From the NCBI RefSeq assembly GCF_003950315.1, contig NZ_NGJT01000018.1:1-40826 (forward strand): a DNA stretch of 40,826 nucleotides, in the 5' to 3' direction. Every line of letters begins with the position of its first letter. The stretch's first letter is position 1. A program made the translations under genes and the position numbers. Shown one piece after another: positions 18,581-28,175 of the stretch. The DNA is from Vagococcus bubulae. Lineage in GTDB: Bacteria; Bacillota; Bacilli; Lactobacillales; Vagococcaceae. The notes under the pieces were generated by a model. It saw only the letters and a list, made by a program, of their open reading frames with translations, was not told the DNA's origin and did no database searches.

Positions 18581-19408
18581 ATGAAAAAGATAAATACAAA
18601 GCGTAAGCTAATTATCCATATAATATTAATTTTAGGTTCTCTTTTGATGGTATTACCTTTTGTGTGGATGGTTTTAACTTCAGGCAAAACATTGGCAGAG
18701 TCAGTAGCAATACCACCTAGTATTTTTCCTGAATCATTTCAATGGAATAATTTTTCGGTTGTCTTAAATAAGCTTCCTTTTATTTCATTTTATATTAACA
18801 CATTTTTAATGATAGGGTTTCGAGTTATAGGATCAGTTTTATTTAGTGCAATGGCTGCATATGCATGTGCTAGATTAGAATTTCCAGGAAGAAATTTATT
18901 TTTTTCATTAGTACTACTACAAATGATGATTCCTACTCAAATTTTCATCGTTCCTCAGTATTTATTGGTACAGAATATGGGATTATTAAACTCAGTTCCT
19001 GCTTTAGTTTTACCAGGTGTTGTCAGCGCTTTCGGTACGTTTTTACTGAGACAATTCTTTTTAGGATTACCAGATGAATTAGAAGAAGCTGCTAAATTGG
19101 ATGGTTGCAATGTATGGCAAACTTTTTTCAAAATAATGCTTCCATTAGCTAAATCAGGTTTGATTGCATTAGCCATTTTTACAGGATTGTTTGCATTTAA
19201 GGATTTGATGTGGCCGCTAGTTGTTAATATGTCAATGGATAAAATGACTTTATCCTCAGGACTAGCTAATTTACAAGGACAATATACGACTCATTATCCA
19301 CAGTTAATGGCAGGTTCACTGTTGGCAATATGGCCGATGATTCTTTTATTTATTATTTTTCAGAAAAAATTTATCGAAGGAATTGCAACTTCGGGTGGTA
19401 AACTTTGA
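18581..19408 (+). CDS. msmG: ABC sugar permease 2 (MsmG/UgpE type)
   Basis: 275 residues, MalG/UgpE-like inner subunit with six predicted membrane segments and the EAA loop LEEAAKLDGCNVWQTFFKI. I chose ATG 18581 because AGGAGGG sits 6 bp upstream; the in-frame ATG at 18554 would overlap msmF and lacks a site. No ATP-binding subunit follows, so energy must come from an ATPase encoded elsewhere (MsmK-type shared ATPases are known in Firmicutes). Confidence 0.9.
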   Translation: MKKINTKRKLIIHIILILGSLLMVLPFVWMVLTSGKTLAESVAIPPSIFPESFQWNNFSVVLNKLPFISFYINTFLMIGFRVIGSVLFSAMAAYACARLEFPGRNLFFSLVLLQMMIPTQIFIVPQYLLVQNMGLLNSVPALVLPGVVSAFGTFLLRQFFLGLPDELEEAAKLDGCNVWQTFFKIMLPLAKSGLIALAIFTGLFAFKDLMWPLVVNMSMDKMTLSSGLANLQGQYTTHYPQLMAGSLLAIWPMILLFIIFQKKFIEGIATSGGKL

Positions 19409-19426
19409 TTTGGAGGAACCAGTAAA

Positions 19427-21628
19427 ATGAATTTAATAAAATTTGATAGTAAGAATAATATATTTCACTTAAGTAATGATACAGTAAGTTATATATTTGA
19501 ATTGTACGAAGGTAACTTAATTCACAAATATTATGGTAAAAAAGTTTTAGATTACTCAGGTGGAAGAGATTATCCTAGTAAGACGAGAGGTTCTTTTGCT
19601 CCAGATATTTCGTATAATAATGATTTAGGTTATAGTTTGGCATCGCTTCTTCAAGAATACCCTGGAGCAAATCAAGGCGATTATAGATCATCGGCATTTG
19701 AAATTAGATATAGAGATGGATCTTATAACTCACAGTTTAGATATTTAAATCATGAAATAGTGAAGGGGGTAATAGGGTTAGATAATATGCCTTATTGCCA
19801 TGACAATAAAAATGAAGCAGAGACATTAATAGTGTATTTAAAAGATAATACATCAGAAATTGTTATTTCTTTATATTACACAATATATGCTGAATCAAAT
19901 ATTATTGTTAGGAAGACAAGTGTTACTAATCAATCTAGTGAATCCGTTATGATTAATAATATAAAATCTTTCAGTCTAGATTTTCCGGAATCTTGTATGG
20001 AATTAATTCAATTACCAGGTACTTGGGGAAGAGAGAGACAAATTGTCAGAGAAAAAATAAGTGATGGTATTAAGAGATTATGCAGTGTAAGAGGGACTAG
20101 CAGTCACAATCAAAATCCTTTTATGGCCATTTGTAATGAAGGAACTACAGAATTTTATGGAAACGTTTATGGAATCTCGTTAGTTTATAGTGGAAACCAT
20201 GAAATGATTATACAAAAAGATTCATATTCTCAATTGCGAATTCAAGCTGGGATAAACAGTGAGACATTTGAATGGGAATTAAATCCTGATGAGACTTTTT
20301 ATACTCCTGAAGTAGTTTTAAGTTTTTCTACTCAGGGATTAAATGCATTATCACAGACGTTGCATGAGTTTATTAATGGAAATATTGTTCAATCGACGTA
20401 TAAAAATAAAAAACGCCCTATTTTATTAAATAATTGGGAAGCAACATATATGGATTTTGATGAAAATAAAATAATAGAGCTAATGGAAGAAAGTAGTAAA
20501 CTTGGTATAGAATGTTTTGTTTTAGATGATGGCTGGTTTGGACAAAGAAATGATGATACCTCTAGTTTAGGTGATTGGTTTGTTAACTTAGAGAAGTTAC
20601 CAAATGGTCTTTCTAATTTATCTAAAAAAGCTAGAGATTTAGGTATGGACTTTGGTTTATGGTTTGAACCTGAAATGGTATCGCCAAATAGTGAGCTATA
20701 TAGATGTCATCCTGATTGGACTATACATAATTCAAATAAAGAAGTCTCTTTAGCTAGAAATCAAAAAATATTGGATTTAGGTAGAAAAGATGTTAGAGAT
20801 TATTTATATAAGTCATTATGCGATGTTTTAGACAGTGGTAATATTTCTTATGTAAAATGGGATATGAATAGGAATTTTTCAGAAACGTATTCTTTAGATT
20901 TACCACCAAACCGTCAAAAAGAAGCAAATCATAGATATGTACTAGGTTTATATGAGTTGTTAAGTAAGATAGTGAAGAAATATCCTGATATTTTATTTGA
21001 AAGTTGTTCAGGTGGTGGTGGCAGATATGATTTGGGTATGTTGTATTATATGCCTCAAACTTGGACTAGCGATAATACAGATGCTATAGAACGATTAAAA
21101 ATACAGTATGGTACGAGTCTTGCTTATCCTATTTCATCAATGGCAGCTCATGTTTCGGCTTCTCCAAATCATCAGAATGGAAGGATTACTCCATTAAAGA
21201 CAAGAGGCGATGTAGCTATGTCAGGTGTACTAGGTTATGAATTGAATGTGATGTTGCTATCAAATAAGGAAAAAGAAATAATTCGTAGACAAATACAAGA
21301 ATATAAGAAATATCGTGAGCTTATTCAATATGGAATTTTTTATCGATTGATATCACCTTTTGAAAGGAACAAAGCTAGTTGGATGTTTGTTTCTACGGAT
21401 AAATCAGAAGCTCTAGTATTTTATTGTAATATACTATCTGAAGCGTCACCGACACTGGATCTTTTATATTTAGCAGGTCTTGAAGAGGATTCAAAATATC
21501 AAGATATTAATGGTAAAATAGTAAATGGCGATGAGTTAATGAATATGGGATATTATGTACAAACTAAATCTCATCAGAAACCATTTGGGGATTTTGAAAG
21601 TAGTCTGACATATTTAAAAAAGGTCTAA
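19427..21628 (+). CDS. aga: Alpha-galactosidase, GH36
   Basis: 733 residues, the length of bacterial GH36 enzymes (Aga/RafA). Retaining hydrolase that releases galactose from raffinose, melibiose and stachyose. N-terminal beta-sandwich to about residue 320, then a TIM barrel. Nucleophile D479 lies in VKWDMNR, acid/base D549 in TWTSDNTDA; the GGGGRYDLGML and VLDDGWFG motifs are also typical. No signal peptide, so it acts in the cytoplasm on sugar imported by MsmEFG. 18 bp after msmG with a GGAGG site. Confidence 0.95.
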   Translation: MNLIKFDSKNNIFHLSNDTVSYIFELYEGNLIHKYYGKKVLDYSGGRDYPSKTRGSFAPDISYNNDLGYSLASLLQEYPGANQGDYRSSAFEIRYRDGSYNSQFRYLNHEIVKGVIGLDNMPYCHDNKNEAETLIVYLKDNTSEIVISLYYTIYAESNIIVRKTSVTNQSSESVMINNIKSFSLDFPESCMELIQLPGTWGRERQIVREKISDGIKRLCSVRGTSSHNQNPFMAICNEGTTEFYGNVYGISLVYSGNHEMIIQKDSYSQLRIQAGINSETFEWELNPDETFYTPEVVLSFSTQGLNALSQTLHEFINGNIVQSTYKNKKRPILLNNWEATYMDFDENKIIELMEESSKLGIECFVLDDGWFGQRNDDTSSLGDWFVNLEKLPNGLSNLSKKARDLGMDFGLWFEPEMVSPNSELYRCHPDWTIHNSNKEVSLARNQKILDLGRKDVRDYLYKSLCDVLDSGNISYVKWDMNRNFSETYSLDLPPNRQKEANHRYVLGLYELLSKIVKKYPDILFESCSGGGGRYDLGMLYYMPQTWTSDNTDAIERLKIQYGTSLAYPISSMAAHVSASPNHQNGRITPLKTRGDVAMSGVLGYELNVMLLSNKEKEIIRRQIQEYKKYRELIQYGIFYRLISPFERNKASWMFVSTDKSEALVFYCNILSEASPTLDLLYLAGLEEDSKYQDINGKIVNGDELMNMGYYVQTKSHQKPFGDFESSLTYLKKV

Positions 21629-21640
21629 GGAGGAAGCAAG

Positions 21641-22951
21641 ATGGTTAAAATTACATTTATAGGTGCAGGTAGTACTATTTTTGCAAAGAATGTTCTTGGC
21701 GATGCGATGTTAACTGAGAGTCTTAGTGATGCAGATATTGCCTTGTTTGATATAGACGAGAAACGCTTAAGAGAATCAGAATTAATGTTAAAAACAATTA
21801 ATAAAAATATGAATAATAACAAAGCAAAAATAACAACGTATAGTGATAGAAAAGAATCATTAAGAGATGCCGATTTTGTGATTAATGCTATTCAGGTTGG
21901 TGGATATGAACCATCTACTGTTATTGATTTTGAAATACCTAAAAAATATGGGCTACAACAGACTATTGGGGATACGTTAGGTATAGGTGGCATTTTCAGA
22001 GGTTTAAGAACTATTCCAGTTATGTTAGATTTTGCAAGAGAAATGGAAGAAGTCTGTCCAAATGCTTGGCTACTAAACTATACTAATCCTATGGCGATAT
22101 TAACCATGGCAATATTAAAGGAAACAAAGGTTAAAACAGTTGGATTATGTCATAGCGTACAGGTATGTGTACCAGAGTTATTTAGTTACTTAGGTATAGA
22201 TAATGAATATAATTTAGAAGAGTTTCAATGGAAAATAGCAGGAATTAATCATATGGCATGGTTGTTAGAAATAACAAAAAATGGGGAAGATTTCTATCCA
22301 TTTATCAAAGAAAAAGCGCTCGAAAAGGTAGGTCCTCATGATGATTCTGTTAGATTTGAACTTATGAAATATTTTGGTTATTACGTGACAGAATCAAGTG
22401 AACATAATGCTGAATATCATCCTTATTTTATTAAAAGTAAGTACCCTGAATTGATAGAAGAATACAATATACCTATAGATGAGTATTTAAGACGTTGTGA
22501 AAAGCAAATTAATGATTGGGAAGAGCAAAGAGATAATATTATTCATAACGGTGAGTTAACACATTATCGTAGTAGAGAGTATGCTTCTTATATTATGGAT
22601 GCTATAGTAACTGGCAAACCAACAACTATTGCTGGAAATGTTCTGAATACAGGATTAATTTCAAATTTACCAAAAAATTGTTGCGTAGAAGTTCCTTGTT
22701 TAGTTGATAAAAATGGAGTTCAACCAATATATTTTGGAGATTTACCAACACAACTAGCTGCCCTCAATAGAACAAATATTAATGTCCAAGAATTAACAGT
22801 AGAGGCAGCGATAACATTGGATAAACAAAAAATTTATCAAGCAGCGATGTTAGATCCACATACATCATCTGAATTATCGTTAGAAGAAATATATAATTTG
22901 GTTGATGATCTGATTGAAGCTCATGGAGATATGTTGCCTAAATATAATTAG
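21641..22951 (+). CDS. melA: Alpha-galactosidase, GH4 (MelA-like)
   Basis: 436-residue family 4 glycosidase, which uses NAD+ and a divalent metal to oxidise C3 transiently and eliminate the aglycone. Visible: NAD-binding ITFIGAGSTIF, LLNYTNPM, the metal-site motif CHSVQ (CHSV type is typical of alpha-galactosidases acting on unphosphorylated sugars, whereas 6-phospho-glycosidases have CDMP or CNVP), and GINHMAW. It follows the GH36 gene by 12 bp with AAGGAGGA upstream, ends the operon, and is mechanistically unrelated to GH36. Confidence 0.9.
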   Translation: MVKITFIGAGSTIFAKNVLGDAMLTESLSDADIALFDIDEKRLRESELMLKTINKNMNNNKAKITTYSDRKESLRDADFVINAIQVGGYEPSTVIDFEIPKKYGLQQTIGDTLGIGGIFRGLRTIPVMLDFAREMEEVCPNAWLLNYTNPMAILTMAILKETKVKTVGLCHSVQVCVPELFSYLGIDNEYNLEEFQWKIAGINHMAWLLEITKNGEDFYPFIKEKALEKVGPHDDSVRFELMKYFGYYVTESSEHNAEYHPYFIKSKYPELIEEYNIPIDEYLRRCEKQINDWEEQRDNIIHNGELTHYRSREYASYIMDAIVTGKPTTIAGNVLNTGLISNLPKNCCVEVPCLVDKNGVQPIYFGDLPTQLAALNRTNINVQELTVEAAITLDKQKIYQAAMLDPHTSSELSLEEIYNLVDDLIEAHGDMLPKYN

Positions 22952-23072
22952 GTTGTCTTATGGTATGTGCAATCATATAAACTAAAGTGAGCAAGTTACA
23001 ATAAACCTTTGTATTATTAAATATCTGTTATAATTATCATAGAACATGAATTAATTATATTAATCAAATTGT

Positions 23073-23118
23073 AGACAAATTAGCTATTTAATTGAGAATA
23101 GTTAGTTTGTCTTTTTTT
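23073..23118 (+). terminator. Terminator after melA
   Basis: AGACAAATTAGCTATT pairs with AATAGTTAGTTTGTCT (one G-U and one mismatch), followed by TTTTTTT. It is 120 bp after the melA stop. Confidence 0.8.
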
Positions 23119-23221
23119 ATTTTTAATATAATTCTTTTAAATTTTTAGAGTAAATTTTATAAAAGGACTGTGATGAGTAAACATTTATTTAAGGATTACT
23201 ATTTTTTATATTTATCTTATG

Positions 23222-23252
23222 AAACAAAGTGTCAAGCTATGACACTTTGTTT
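23222..23252 (+). terminator. Perfect 13-bp hairpin upstream of the glv promoter
   Basis: AAACAAAGTGTCA and TGACACTTTGTTT form a perfect stem with a 5-nt AGCTA loop and a short T tail. It lies upstream of the predicted promoter at 23290, so it more likely stops readthrough than attenuates the PTS operon. Confidence 0.6.
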
Positions 23253-23280
23253 TATCACAAGAACCTTGTTCTTTAAGCAT

Positions 23281-23318
23281 TGTAAACGGTTGCTTAAGTT
23301 GTTGGATTCTTGCATAAT
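23281..23318 (+). promoter_or_regulatory. Promoter of the second alpha-glucoside PTS with cre/MalR-like operator
   Basis: -35 TTGCTT (23290-23295), 17-bp spacer, -10 CATAAT (23313-23318). TGTAAACGGTTGCT (23281-23294) overlaps the -35; it matches cre at 12 of 14 and differs from the MalR-type core GCAAACGATTGC at two positions. It is framed by TTAAGCA/TGCTTAA inverted arms. Confidence 0.65.
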
Positions 23319-23351
23319 TTAATTATAAATTGAAAGGAGTTGTATCCAAAT

Positions 23352-24929
23352 ATGATGGAAAAAGTTCAGCGCTTTGGTGGCGCAATGTTTACACCAGTTC
23401 TTTTGTTTTCATTTTCCGGAATCATGGTTGCATTATGTATTATCTGTAAGAATCCACTTCTTGTAGGAAGCATTGCAACTGAAGGGACTACTTGGTTTAA
23501 CATTTGGTCGATTATAGAAGATGGAGCTTGGACAGTATTTAATCAAATGGAATTATTATTCGTTATAGGTCTTGCAATCGGATTAGCAAAAAAAGCCAAT
23601 GCCAGAGCAGCAATGGAAGCTTTTGTTATCTATACAACATTTAATTATTTTGTTAGTGGTATGATTAAATATTTTGGTTCATTCTTTAATGTAGACTTTG
23701 CTTTGGAAGCAGGTGGTAATAGTGGATTGAAACTGATTGGAGGAATCAAAACACTAGATACAGGTATTGTTGGAGCAATTATTATTTCAGCTATTGTTGT
23801 TTATATCCATGACCGCTTCTTTGATACTAAATTACCAGACTTCCTTGGAGTGTTTCAAGGATCATCACTTGTTGTTATTATTGGATTTTTCGTCATGCTA
23901 CCCATTGCTTTTATTACCGCAGTTATTTGGCCTAAGTTACAATTAGGGATTGCTTCAATGCAAGGGTTCTTAGCAGCATCTGGAGTATTTGGGGTTTGGC
24001 TTTATACGTTCTTAGAGCGAATATTAATCCCAACAGGACTACATCACTTTATATATACTCCTTTTGTATTTGGACCAGCCGTCGTAGAAGAGGGAATTAC
24101 AAAATATTGGATGGCTCATTTAAATGAATTTGCTCAAACAAAAGAACCATTGAAAAAATTATTCCCTGAAGGTGGTTTTGCCTTACATGGAAACTCTAAA
24201 ATCTTTGCTTCTCCTGGTATTGCTGCGGCGTTTTACTTTACAGCTAAGCCAGAGAATAAGAAAAAAGTACTAGCTATTTTAATTCCAACTACTTTAACAG
24301 CGGTGCTTGCAGGAATTACAGAGCCGCTAGAATTTACATTCCTATTTATTGCACCAGTTCTTTTCTTAGTACATGCACTACTTGCCGCAACGATGTCAGC
24401 AACAATGTTTGCTTTTGGTGTTGTAGGTGACATGGGTGGAGGGTTTATCGATTTATTAGCGAAAAACTGGATTCCACTATTTACAAATCATAAAGGCATG
24501 ATTTTTACTCAGTTAATTATTGGATTAGCCTTTACTTTAATTTACTTTGTGGTCTTTAGATTCTTAATTTTGAAATTTAATTTTGAGACTCCTGGTAGAG
24601 AACCAGATAGTCAAGATATTAAATTATATAGCAAAAAAGATTTCAAAGAGAAACAAGCAAAAGGGACAGGGGCAACAGATACACAATCACAATATCTTGA
24701 TCGTGCGATTATTTTCTTAGAAGCATTTGGTGGCTCAGAAAATATAGCTAAAGTAAACAATTGTGCAACACGGCTTAGAATTACAGTAAAAGATGAGAGT
24801 TTAGTGCAACCTGATGCTGCTTTTAAAGCAGGTGGAGCGCATGGTGTGGTTCGAAATGGAACAGCCTTCCAAGTTATCGTAGGATTGGATGTCCCACAAG
24901 TGAGAGAACAGTTTGAAAAAATTATGTAA
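23352..24929 (+). CDS. glvC: Alpha-glucoside PTS transporter EIICB (GlvC/MalP type)
   Basis: 525 residues from ATG 23352; the alternative TTG at 23340 touches the AAAGGAG site and the MMEKVQRFGGAMF start matches the Bacillus GlvC (MalP) protein. EIIC with about ten hydrophobic segments and the ERILIPTGLHHFIYTPF signature, then EIIB with phosphocysteine C471 in NNCATRLRITV. There is no EIIA domain; a free EIIA is encoded at the end of the operon (27646). It would import and 6-phosphorylate maltose or another alpha-glucoside for the adjacent GH4 enzyme. Confidence 0.9.
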   Translation: MMEKVQRFGGAMFTPVLLFSFSGIMVALCIICKNPLLVGSIATEGTTWFNIWSIIEDGAWTVFNQMELLFVIGLAIGLAKKANARAAMEAFVIYTTFNYFVSGMIKYFGSFFNVDFALEAGGNSGLKLIGGIKTLDTGIVGAIIISAIVVYIHDRFFDTKLPDFLGVFQGSSLVVIIGFFVMLPIAFITAVIWPKLQLGIASMQGFLAASGVFGVWLYTFLERILIPTGLHHFIYTPFVFGPAVVEEGITKYWMAHLNEFAQTKEPLKKLFPEGGFALHGNSKIFASPGIAAAFYFTAKPENKKKVLAILIPTTLTAVLAGITEPLEFTFLFIAPVLFLVHALLAATMSATMFAFGVVGDMGGGFIDLLAKNWIPLFTNHKGMIFTQLIIGLAFTLIYFVVFRFLILKFNFETPGREPDSQDIKLYSKKDFKEKQAKGTGATDTQSQYLDRAIIFLEAFGGSENIAKVNNCATRLRITVKDESLVQPDAAFKAGGAHGVVRNGTAFQVIVGLDVPQVREQFEKIM

Positions 24930-24942
24930 CTAAAAAAATTAA

Positions 24943-26298
<1,356 letters not shown>

Positions 26299-26360
26299 TT
26301 CAGAATAAATTAATTTAATAAATTGTTAACACCTTCCCTTATTATTAACTCATTTTAAGG

Positions 26361-26380
26361 TATAATTAACTATAGTTAAT
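26361..26380 (+). promoter_or_regulatory. -10 box and 16-bp perfect palindrome upstream of rpiR gene
   Basis: TATAAT (26361-26366) overlaps the palindrome ATTAACTATAGTTAAT (26365-26380), 24 bp before the TTG start. The -35 is weak (CTTATT at 17 bp). Position and symmetry suggest an operator for the RpiR protein itself. Confidence 0.6.
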
Positions 26381-26404
26381 GCCTAAGGGGAGGTTGTTTT
26401 ATCA

Positions 26405-27199
26405 TTGTTAGCAAAAATTTTATTAAATATTAATCAAGATGAATTTAGTGATTTGGAAAAAGGGTTGTTGGCATTTATTAATTCTAATAAAGAAGTAGTC
26501 GTTAAAATGAGTATTGGAGAGTTAAGTGAAGCGACATATGTGTCTAAGTCAACGATTGTGCGATTAATGAAAAAGTTAGGTTTTTCTGGTTTTTCTGAGT
26601 TTAAATTCTCACTAAGTCAGGATATAAAACAAAAGAAAATGAATAATAAAACAACGTTCGATTTATTTAAAAGTCAAAGTGCAGATATTCAAAATACGTT
26701 AAGAAATATTGACATTGATAAAATGAAAGAAGCATCAATGTTAATAAAAAAAAGTCAAATTACTTATTGTTATGGTACAGGATACTCTCAAAGAAAAGCG
26801 ATGGAAGAGTTTGGAAAACAGTTGATTGCTTGTGGAAAAAAAGTCATTTTGATACCAAATGAAACGGAATTAGAAATAATGACCAATATTATGACACCGC
26901 AAGACGTGTTAATGATTTCTTCATTAAGTGGGGAGACAAAGGATATTAAGGAAACGATATTGGACTTAAATATTCGAAATATTGATATTGTATCGTTTAC
27001 TCAAAATCAGAATGGCTCTAATTTTATTTCACAACATTCAAATTATGCTTTTTTCTATAATCTAACTAAATTTGAAGTGGTGGACAATAAAAACACACTT
27101 TCTTTTATCACACTACATTTAATATTGGATTATTTATTGAGAGTTTATGTTACAGAAACGAGGAGCATAAATAATGATGATGATAAAAAAACAAACTAA
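26405..27199 (+). CDS. RpiR/MurR-family transcriptional regulator
   Basis: 264 residues starting at TTG 26405, with AAGGGGAGG 11 bp upstream. The N-terminal HTH_6 domain reads MSIGELSEATYVSKSTIVRLMKKLGF; the C-terminal SIS (sugar isomerase) domain binds a phosphosugar (TYCYGTGYSQRKAMEEFGKQL; MISSLSGETKD). This architecture is that of GlvR/MalR-type regulators of alpha-glucoside PTS operons in Bacillus. It likely senses the phosphorylated sugar made by the upstream PTS. Its 3' end overlaps the next gene by 26 bp. Confidence 0.9.
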   Translation: MLAKILLNINQDEFSDLEKGLLAFINSNKEVVVKMSIGELSEATYVSKSTIVRLMKKLGFSGFSEFKFSLSQDIKQKKMNNKTTFDLFKSQSADIQNTLRNIDIDKMKEASMLIKKSQITYCYGTGYSQRKAMEEFGKQLIACGKKVILIPNETELEIMTNIMTPQDVLMISSLSGETKDIKETILDLNIRNIDIVSFTQNQNGSNFISQHSNYAFFYNLTKFEVVDNKNTLSFITLHLILDYLLRVYVTETRSINNDDDKKTN

Positions 27200-27623
27200 A
27201 TGTTATAAATTATTGATGGGATATTGGTTTTTAGTTCCTGCACTTTTTTTAACTTATACTGGGTTAACTTGTTTGAAGCAAAATATTAGTTTTCAAGAAT
27301 TATTAACCACAACTCCCACGTTTTCAGTTGGCTTTTTATTAAGTTGTGTGATGCTTGTCATGGGCTTAATGTTGGTTAAAATAGATAAACGTGATGCTAG
27401 TAGAAAAAGTCTATTCGGAAAATTTATTTTATTTTCTTTGATCCAACAATTAATGACATTTAATATCGTTGGTGTGATACTTTCTGGGTTAACATTCTAT
27501 TCATTGTCACATACTTCTTCTGAGAACGAGTCATTAACCTTATCAACTAAAATTGTCATGGGGTTGATATTGTTTTTATCATTATTGATGGGTTTGATAA
27601 GTTTTAATGTGTTTAACAAGTAA
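27174..27623 (+). CDS. Small membrane protein of unknown function in the PTS operon
   Basis: 149 residues, not recognised. About four hydrophobic segments (near residues 15-33, 50-68, 84-107 and 125-145) separated by short charged loops; no signal peptide or cofactor motif. ATG 27174 is preceded by AGGAG at 8 bp, and the start lies inside the last 26 bp of the rpiR gene, indicating translational coupling. It sits between the regulator and the EIIA gene. It may belong to a family of small integral membrane proteins accompanying PTS genes, but I cannot name a domain. Confidence 0.75.
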   Translation: MMMIKKQTKCYKLLMGYWFLVPALFLTYTGLTCLKQNISFQELLTTTPTFSVGFLLSCVMLVMGLMLVKIDKRDASRKSLFGKFILFSLIQQLMTFNIVGVILSGLTFYSLSHTSSENESLTLSTKIVMGLILFLSLLMGLISFNVFNK

Positions 27624-27645
27624 TAGATTTGAAAGGATGATTCTA

Positions 27646-28140
27646 TTGTTTAATAGGTTTAAAAAGAATAAAAAAGAAAAAGAAGCGGTCGAATTGAGTG
27701 CGCCTGTTACAGGAACATTTATTAACATTACAGAAGTAGAAGACCCTGTTTTTTCTGAAAAAATGATGGGTGACGGATTTGCTATTAAACCTTTTGATAA
27801 AGAGATTTATTCTCCAATAGAGGGAACTGTGACATCTGTTTTTCCAACAAAACATGCTATTGGATTTATCACTACTAATGGTGTGGAAGGGTTAGTACAT
27901 ATGGGATTAGATACGGTTGATTTAGATGGACGTCCTTTTACGGTATGTGTTAATGAAGGAGATACGATTACTTCAGATACAAAATTAGCATTAGTTGATT
28001 TAGATATGTTGAAGACTGAAAATAAATCATCAGATATTATTGTTGTTTTCACCAATTTAAATGAGATGAATCAACAACTTGAATTTTTAGGAAAGACTGA
28101 CGTTTCTAAGGGAGATATAGTTGGAAAAATGAGACAATAA
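27646..28140 (+). CDS. Free-standing PTS EIIA, glucose family
   Basis: 164 residues if started at TTG 27646, which has GAAAGGA 8 bp upstream; ATG 27607 and ATG 27637 are in frame but the first overlaps the upstream gene without a site and the second touches the site. Phosphohistidine H85 lies in LVHMGLDTV and the KMMGDGFAIKP and FPTKHAIG blocks are clear EIIA(Glc) marks, closely resembling the EIIA domain of MalT in this window. It can supply phosphate to the EIICB at 23352, which lacks EIIA. Cytoplasmic. Confidence 0.9.
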   Translation: MFNRFKKNKKEKEAVELSAPVTGTFINITEVEDPVFSEKMMGDGFAIKPFDKEIYSPIEGTVTSVFPTKHAIGFITTNGVEGLVHMGLDTVDLDGRPFTVCVNEGDTITSDTKLALVDLDMLKTENKSSDIIVVFTNLNEMNQQLEFLGKTDVSKGDIVGKMRQ

Positions 28141-28175
28141 AAGATACCTCAAAACAAAGTTGAGGTATCTTTTTT
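28139..28175 (+). terminator. Bidirectional terminator between EIIA gene and ciaH
   Basis: AAGATACCTCAA (28141-28152) and TTGAGGTATCTT (28160-28171) form a perfect 12-bp stem with a 7-nt loop and a T tract. The convergent ciaH gene ends at 28175, within the same element. Confidence 0.88.

Larger units (their letters stand above)
22952..23351 (+). other. 400-bp intergenic region between the alpha-galactoside and alpha-glucoside operons
   Basis: It holds a terminator for melA (23073-23118), a second perfect hairpin (23222-23252), and a promoter with a LacI-type operator (23281-23318). A TATAAT at 23029-23034 without a convincing -35 is also present. No convincing gene is seen; a 49-codon frame at 23173-23322 runs through the hairpin, operator and promoter and is not accepted. 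Confidence 0.7.

Noticed and set aside
23029-23118. Possible small RNA from TATAAT to the melA terminator
   Set aside because: No -35 at proper spacing; the terminator is explained by melA. Kept only as a remark in the intergenic finding.
23273-23299. TTTAAG and CTTAAG around the glv operator as a CiaR box
   Set aside because: The halves are 15 bp apart rather than 5, so the CiaR spacing rule is not met.
23173-23322. 49-codon open frame with a weak upstream AAAGG
   Set aside because: It runs through a perfect hairpin, the operator and the -35/-10 elements of the PTS promoter; the peptide has no recognisable feature.
23340-23351. TTG at 23340 as start of the EIICB gene
   Set aside because: It directly abuts the AAAGGAG site and adds four residues not seen in GlvC relatives; ATG 23352 fits better.
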